From: Nemertoderma westbladi
Lineage: Eukaryota > Xenacoelomorpha > Nemertodermatida > Nemertodermatidae
Assembly (NCBI GenBank): GCA_032718475.1
Contig: JAUCBJ010000179.1
Span: forward strand, 1-64,000
Length of the DNA stretch: 64,000 nucleotides
Direction: 5' to 3'
Each line of letters starts with the position of its first letter. Position 1 is the first letter of the stretch. The notes beneath the pieces are model-generated. The model was not told the DNA's origin. It saw only the letters and a program-made list of their open reading frames with translations, and did no database searches. Position numbers and translations under genes: made by a program. Below, one piece after another: positions 57,944-64,000 of this stretch.

Positions 57944-58481
57944 CTTGGTAATGTGTTTCACTACTAGAATAAGTTTGATTGAGATCTCTGTCTTAAACGG
58001 GTAAGTTTTATCGGGAATATGAATTGTCTCCGCCAGGAATTCTCTTTTGCATACTCACTCAGTCAGAGTTGCATTGAGTTTATACAACAAGTTTATATGG
58101 AAACGGATTATGAAACATCTGGTCGGATGCTTTGCTGCACCTCGTAACTGCGTGGAACAAAATTTTCGAACTACCTGGCATCTCTTACATAATTAATACC
58201 CACAGGTACATCGTTGAATATCTAAACACCTTCCAGCATATCCCTTTGTGATTCTGTGTTGGATATTCGCGACTATGAAAAATAGTAATAATAATAATAA
58301 TACTTACGATGGACTAATTTTTGGACATACATTTCTAATAATTATAGTTTTAGGACTAAAAACTAACTAATTAGCTTACAGTACATACTCAGCACAACCT
58401 TTTACATTACAAATATATATTTTAAAAAAATCCTGACGATGTAAAGTTATTATAAAGTAACAGTTTCAACTACGTGAATCC
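57944..58481. other. Non-coding; 3' flank of the SLC5 gene
   Basis: Between the satellite and the transporter stop codon. Probably includes the transporter's 3' untranslated region. No other gene seen. Confidence 0.5.
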
Positions 58482-59992
58482 CTAAAGTCTTGTGAAGCTC
58501 TCAGCAATTTCAGTAACTACGAGTGAAGATGGAGTGGATTGTGTCCTAGTGATTCCAAGGCCTTCATTTCCTTCGTCTTCAAAAAACATTGGATTTTCCT
58601 GAAAGCAAAAGAGGAAATAATAGCTGAATATGTGCTCTAAAACCTAAACTTTCCTATAAATTTTTCAATACAAAGTACCCCCCCCCCCCCCCCCCCCTCC
58701 CTTTCAAACAATGTATTATAATTATTTTAAATGAGCTTTAATGAAAGTGGTTTTTAACTACAAAAACTACAACACCAAAAATTAAATCTCATTAAAATTT
58801 AATAAAGTGGAAAGAAACTTATCCGAAAGTAAGAAGGATTTTTTTAAAGAAATACAAAAAGATAAAATTATGAAAATGTAAACTTACTAAATAAAAAGAA
58901 TTGTTTTGGGAAATATCACCAGATATGGTATGTATAGGGTTGGTATCATCATCTGGTTTACAATAAGTCGAACATTTACCACACCAAGGAGGCAATTTGT
59001 CAACCAGTCGTAGTATTAGAGGAAATATCAATTTTGAGTTTGTGTCTGTAGAAAAGCCTGGAATTACAAACATTAATTAATAAAGCAATTATATCCCAAT
59101 TATCCAAATTAATTGATACAGGAAGCTACTCAGGAAGCATGATAATTGAAATTCTAAATTCTAATGATAATATGAAGTCGTATCAATAAGTCAACAGTAC
59201 CACGTTCGTGGGGCGTCGCGCAGCACGCGAACTTGAATAAGTTCGAAACAAGTTCGATTTGATCTGGAGTCAAAAGTTCGAGAGGTATTTGCCCGTAACT
59301 TTCAAAAATATTGGAAATTTTTCTCTAGTATGTCTATACAAAATTTGGTTATTAAAAACTTTAAAAGTTATTTATTTACGCATGAATTTTTCATTAAAAG
59401 ACAGACAGACGGACATGAAATTTTGCCCCATTTACTAATTATAATTGTGCGCTAAGGCTCGCCTTTACTGCGTGGCTCGCCCCACATGACACTACAGTAA
59501 GTTGTTCTATCTGGCTCGGCAATTACAGTAGTAGGCCTAAATAATAATCTCAAAATAAACTTATATTCCAGTAACATAAAGCACCATAGCAATATTTATT
59601 TCATTGCTATTTGCAGTTATTAAATGTATACCAGTAGACCTAGTCTCTTTCATTACCTAATGAATGATGTTAATGTGCTATAGGATGATGGGAAACCCAA
59701 ATTAAAATAGACTATTTTTATGGTCACCTGTGATGGCACTAGCTATAATCCCAAAAATTATCGCGGCAAAGAACCCAATCATGGAATACCATATGTACGA
59801 TACTGAATACAGTGTTTGAGCGATCCAAGGTATATACCGAGTAGGGGGAGGTGTCGGCAATGTGAGGTTGACTTCTAGACACCCATCCACAGATAGAGGT
59901 GGCGTAAAGACCACGTTCGGTTTGTAAATTTGTTGCCCAATCGCCATCCAGAAGCATAGAATTATTGATAAACTGTAACCCAAGAATGCTCC
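58482..59992 (-). CDS. SLC5A8-like sodium-coupled monocarboxylate transporter, last three coding exons
   Basis: Exons on the minus strand are 59992-59728, 59057-58888 and 58598-58482; the 5' part of the gene lies beyond the window. Exon A gives two membrane segments (GYSLSIILCFWMAIGQQIY and YSMIGFFAAIIFGIIASAI) separated by an extracellular loop with PLSVDGC, the pattern of the last two helices of SLC5A5/6/8/12. Exon B (TNSKLIFPLILRLVDKLPPW) and exon C form the cytoplasmic tail. The protein ends SFTRL; T-R-L is a class I PDZ ligand, also the ending of mammalian SLC5A8. Phases agree (1 and 0). One donor is weak (ACAG|GTGACC). Known members move lactate, butyrate or vitamins with sodium at the plasma membrane. 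The subfamily is inferred from the tail and could be SLC5A6 or SLC5A12-like. Confidence 0.82.
58680..58697. repeat. C homopolymer run (18 nt)
   Basis: Within the intron between the last two SLC5 exons. Similar C or G runs occur at 19084, 19160, 25400 and 45907. Confidence 0.9.
59206..59488 (-). mobile_element. Complete small GTGGGGC-family element inside an SLC5 intron
   Basis: Read on the minus strand it begins GTGGGGCGAGCCACGCAGTA (59487), has GAGCCTTAGCG, a CTGTCTGTCTGTC block and an AT-rich body, and ends GCGTGCTGCGCGACGCCCCAC with GAACGTGG after it. It is about 280 bp and sits in the 670-bp intron between exons A and B. It gives the two termini of the family within one short unit. Confidence 0.7.
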
Positions 59993-60296
59993 CTGAAAAT
60001 ATATTTCAAAATTGTTTACAGTTGGCCATGTCATTGTGTAATATTAAACACCACTTTTAATATAAAATAGTTATTGTTGTTGCCGACCGTGGTTTCACAC
60101 TCTCATGCTTTTCCTCATGACATTAATTTAATATTAAATACGATTTAAGATTAGCATTTACGCAAGAATCTGAAACTCAAAGCAGCCCACCGAAAACATA
60201 TTAGGCTGGGCCACAGCGAAACTGCAGAGGCATAGCGACGGGGGGAAGGGGGGGGGACGTTCCCCCGGGCGCACTCGCCAGGGACGCTGAAATGTC
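59993..60296 (-). other. Intron of the SLC5 gene, with a G-rich tract
   Basis: No further SLC5 exon is visible between the acceptor at 59993 and the satellite. GGGGGGAAGGGGGGGGGACG at 60240-60259 could form a quadruplex. Confidence 0.55.
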
Positions 60297-63200
60297 AGGA
60301 AAAATGTGGAAATTATTGTAAAAATAGAACAAATCAGTGAAAATTCAGGGATTGTGATACAGTATTTACAGGACATGTGTTATAAGCGAAAATGTGGAAA
60401 TTGTTGTAAAAATAAAACAAATCAGTGAAAATTCAGGGATTGTGATACAGTATTTACAGGACATGTGTTATAAGCGAAAATGTGGAAATTATTGTAAAAA
60501 TAGAACAAATCAGTAAAAATTCAGGGATTGTGATACAGTATTTACAGGACATGTGTTATAAGCGAAAATGTGGAAATTATTGTAAAAATAGAACAAATCA
60601 GTAAAAATTCAGGGATTGTGATACAGTATTTACAGGACATGTGTTATAAGCGAAAATGTGGAAATTATTGTAAAAATAGAACAAATCAGTGAAAATTCAG
60701 GGATTGTGATACAGTATTTACAGGACATGTGTTATAAGCGAAAATGTGGAAATTATTGTAAAAATAGAACAAATCAGTAAAAATTCAGGGATTGTGATAC
60801 AGTATTTACAGGACATGTGTTATAAGCGAAAATGTGGAAATTATTGTAAAAATAGAACAAATCAGTAAAAATTCAGGGATTGTGATACAGTATTTACAGG
60901 ACATGTGTTATAAGGGAAAATGTGGAAATTATTGTAAAAATAGAACAAATCAGTAAAAATTCAGGGATTGTGATACAGTATTTACAGGACATGTGTTATA
61001 AGCGAAAATGTGGAAATTATTGTAAAAATAGAACAAATCAGTAAAAATTCAGGGATTGTGATACAGTATTTACAGGACATGTGTTATAAGCGAAAATGTG
61101 GAAATTATTGTAAAAATAGAACAAATCAGTAAAAATTCAGGGATTGTGATACAGTATTTACAGGACATGTGTTATAAGGGAAAATGTGGAAATTATTGTA
61201 AAAATAGAACAAATCAGTGAAAATTCAGGGATTGTGATACAGTATTTACAGGACATGTGTTATAAGGGAAAATGTGGAAATTATTGTAAAAATAGAACAA
61301 ATCAGTAAAAATTCAGGGATTGTGATACAGTATTTACAGGACATGTGTTATAAGGGAAAATGTGGAAATTATTGTAAAAATAGAACAAATCAGTGAAAAT
61401 TCAGGGATTGTGATACAGTATTTACAGGACATGTGTTATAAGCGAAAATGTGGAAATTATTGTAAAAATAGAACAAATCAGTAAAAATTCAGGGATTGTG
61501 ATACAGTATTTACAGGACATGTGTTATAAGGGAAAATGTGGAAATTGTTGTAAAAATAGAACAAATCAGTGAAAATTCAGGGATTGTGATACAGTATTTA
61601 CAGGACATGTGTTATAAGGGAAAATGTGGAAATTATTGTAAAAATAGAACAAATCAGTAAAAATTCAGGCATTGTGATACAGTATTTACAGGACATGTGT
61701 TATAAGGGAACATGTGGAAATTATTGTAAAAATAGAACAAATCAGTGAAAATTCAGGGATTGTGATACAGTATTTACAGGACATGTGTTATAAGGGAAAA
61801 TGTGGAAATTATTGTAAAAATAGAACAAATCAGTGAAAATTCAGTGATTGTGATACAGTATTTACAGGACATGTGTTATAAGCGAAAATGTGGAAATTAT
61901 TGTAAAAATAGAACAAATCAGTGAAAATTCAGGGATTGTGATGCAGTATTTACAGGACATGTGTTATAAGCGAAAATGTGGAAATTATTGTAAAAATAGA
62001 ACAAATCAGTGAAAATTCAGTGATTGTGATACAGTATTTACAGGACATGTGTTATAAGCGAAAATGTGGAAATTATTGTAAAAATAGAACAAATCAGTAA
62101 AAATTCAGGGATTGTGATACACAGTACAGGACATGTGTTATAAGCGAAAATGTGGAAATTATTGTAAAAATAGAACAAATCAGTGAAAATTCAGGGATTG
62201 TGATACAGTATTTACAGGACATGTGTTATAAGCGAAAATGTGGAAATTATTGTAAAAATAGAACAAATCAGTGAAAATTCAGGGATTGTGATACAGTATT
62301 TACAGGACATGTGTTATAAGCGAAAATGTGGAAATTATTGTAAAAATAGAACAAATCAGTAAAAATTCAGGGATTGTGATACAGTACAGGACATGTGTTA
62401 TAAGCGAAAATGTGGAAATTATTGTAAAAATAGAACAAATCAGTGAAAATTCAGGGATTGTGATACAGTATTTACAGGACATGTGTTATAAGCGAAAATG
62501 TGGAAATTATTGTAAAAATAGAACAAATCAGTAAAAATTCAGGGATTGTGATACAGTACAGGACATGTGTTATAAGCGAAAATGTGGAAATTATTGTAAA
62601 AATAGAACAAATCAGTGAAAATTCAGTGATTGTGATACAGTATTTACAGGACATGTGTTATAAGGGAAAATGTGGAAATTGTTGTAAAAATAGAACAAAT
62701 CAGTGAAAATTCAGGGATTGTGATACAGTATTTACAGGACATGTGTTATAAGGGAAAATGTGGAAATTATTGTAAAAATAGAACAAATCAGTAAAAATTC
62801 AGGGATTGTGATACAGTATTTACAGGACATGTGTTATAAGGGAAAATGTGGAAATTATTGTAAAAATAGAACAAATCAGTGAAAATTCAGGGATTGTGAT
62901 ACAGTATTTACAGGACATGTGTTATAAGCGAAAATGTGGAAATTATTGTAAAAATAGAACAAATCAGTGAAAATTCAGGGATTGTGATACAGTATTTACA
63001 GGACATGTGTTATAAGGGAAAATGTGGAAATTGTTGTAAAAATAGAACAAATCAGTAAAAATTCAGGGATTGTGATACAGTATTTACAGGACATGTGTTA
63101 TAAGCGAAAATGTGGAAATTATTGTAAAAATAGAACAAATCAGTGAAAATTCAGTGATTGTGATACAGTATTTACAGGACATGTGTTATAAGGGAAAATG

Positions 63201-64000
63201 TGGAAATTATTGTAAAAATAGAACAAATCAGTGAAAATTCAGGGATTGTGATACAGTATTTACAGGACATGTGTTATAAGGGAAAATGTGGAAATTGTTG
63301 TAAAAATAGAACAAATCAGTAAAAATTCAGGGATTGTGATACAGTATTTACAGGACATGTGTTATAAGCGAAAATGTGGAAATTATTGTAAAAATAGAAC
63401 AAATCAGTGAAAATTCAGGGATTGTGATACAGTATTTACAGGACATGTGTTATAAGGGAAAATGTGGAAATTATTGTAAAAATAGAACAAATCAGTGAAA
63501 ATTCAGGGATTGTGATACAGTATTTACAGGACATGTGTTATAAGCGAAAATGTGGAAATTATTGTAAAAATAGAACAAATCAGTGAAAATTCAGTGATTG
63601 TGATACAGTATTTACAGGACATGTGTTATAAGGGAAAATGTGGAAATTATTGTAAAAATAGAACAAATCAGTAAAAATTCAGGGATTGTGATACAGTATT
63701 TACAGGACATGTGTTATAAGGGAAAATGTGGAAATTGTTGTAAAAATAGAACAAATCAGTGAAAATTCAGGGATTGTGATACAGTATTTACAGGACATGT
63801 GTTATAAGGGAAAATGTGGAAATTGTTGTAAAAATAGAACAAATCAGTGAAAATTCAGGGATTGTGATACAGTATTTACAGGACATGTGTTATAAGGGAA
63901 AATGTGGAAATTATTGTAAAAATAGAACAAATCAGTAAAAATTCAGGGATTGTGATACAGTATTTACAGGACATGTGTTATAAGGGAAAATGTGGAAATT
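60297..64000 (+). repeat. 88-bp satellite, about 42 units, running off the window
   Basis: Each unit contains ATTGTGATACAGTATTTACA, GGACATGTGTTATAAG and AAAATGTGGAAATT. Variants are AAGCGAAA/AAGGGAAA, CAGTGAAA/CAGTAAAA and CAGGGATT/CAGTGATT. Three units lack about four bases at the TATTTACA position (near 62122, 62384 and 62556), giving 84-bp units that open short frames on both strands. Since the next upstream SLC5 exon is not found before it, the array probably lies in an intron of that gene. Confidence 0.95.

Noticed and set aside
46655-64000. The regular 95- and 88-bp repeats as CRISPR-like arrays
   Set aside because: There are no unique spacers: whole units repeat head to tail. The DNA is eukaryotic with spliced genes.

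Overview
This window is metazoan nuclear DNA: spliced genes with GT/AG introns, BEL/Pao LTR retrotransposons, two LINE families, inverted-repeat DNA elements and two large satellites. The F-type lectin gene, the transposon mix and the frequent GGCCTA and ACCGGT words suggest a marine invertebrate. An echinoderm or another deuterostome is my guess, not a demonstrated assignment.

Layout. 1-10590: an almost complete BEL/Pao element (BEL-1) with near-identical LTRs; the window edge removes about 11 bases of its 5' LTR. 10631-19180: fossil elements, namely LINE-A fragments, decayed LTRs related to BEL-2, and an element with arms of about 440 bp that carries a YqaJ-type exonuclease exon. 19946-20450: a MITE. 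21491-23540 (-): a complete four-exon gene for a secreted protein of 302 residues with two F-type lectin domains; its third intron starts with eight tandem copies of its own 5' splice site. 25194-26523: a foldback element with strong hairpins and a 45-bp minisatellite. 26900-29133 (-): a complete two-exon gene for mitochondrial ribosomal protein L44.

30262-45038 is one nested pile. A LINE fragment (LINE-B, -) is split by two copies of an element of about 1.27 kb, here called E1. The second E1 copy is split by an 11.1-kb LTR retrotransposon (BEL-2, -) with identical 1286-bp LTRs and the target duplication AATTG. BEL-2 encodes Gag-protease in one 1132-residue frame but has lost reverse transcriptase and integrase. 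E1 carries seven regularly spaced CCGCTAGAGGGC motifs that resemble CTCF sites.

46655-57943 is a 95-bp satellite of about 119 units with longer-range repetition. 58482-59992 (-) holds the last three coding exons of an SLC5A8-like sodium-coupled transporter ending in a PDZ-binding tail. Its upstream intron enters an 88-bp satellite (60297 to the window end).

The three host genes are unrelated in function (innate recognition, mitochondrial translation, monocarboxylate uptake), all lie on the minus strand, and show no sign of working as a cluster. Most of the window is transposons and satellites.
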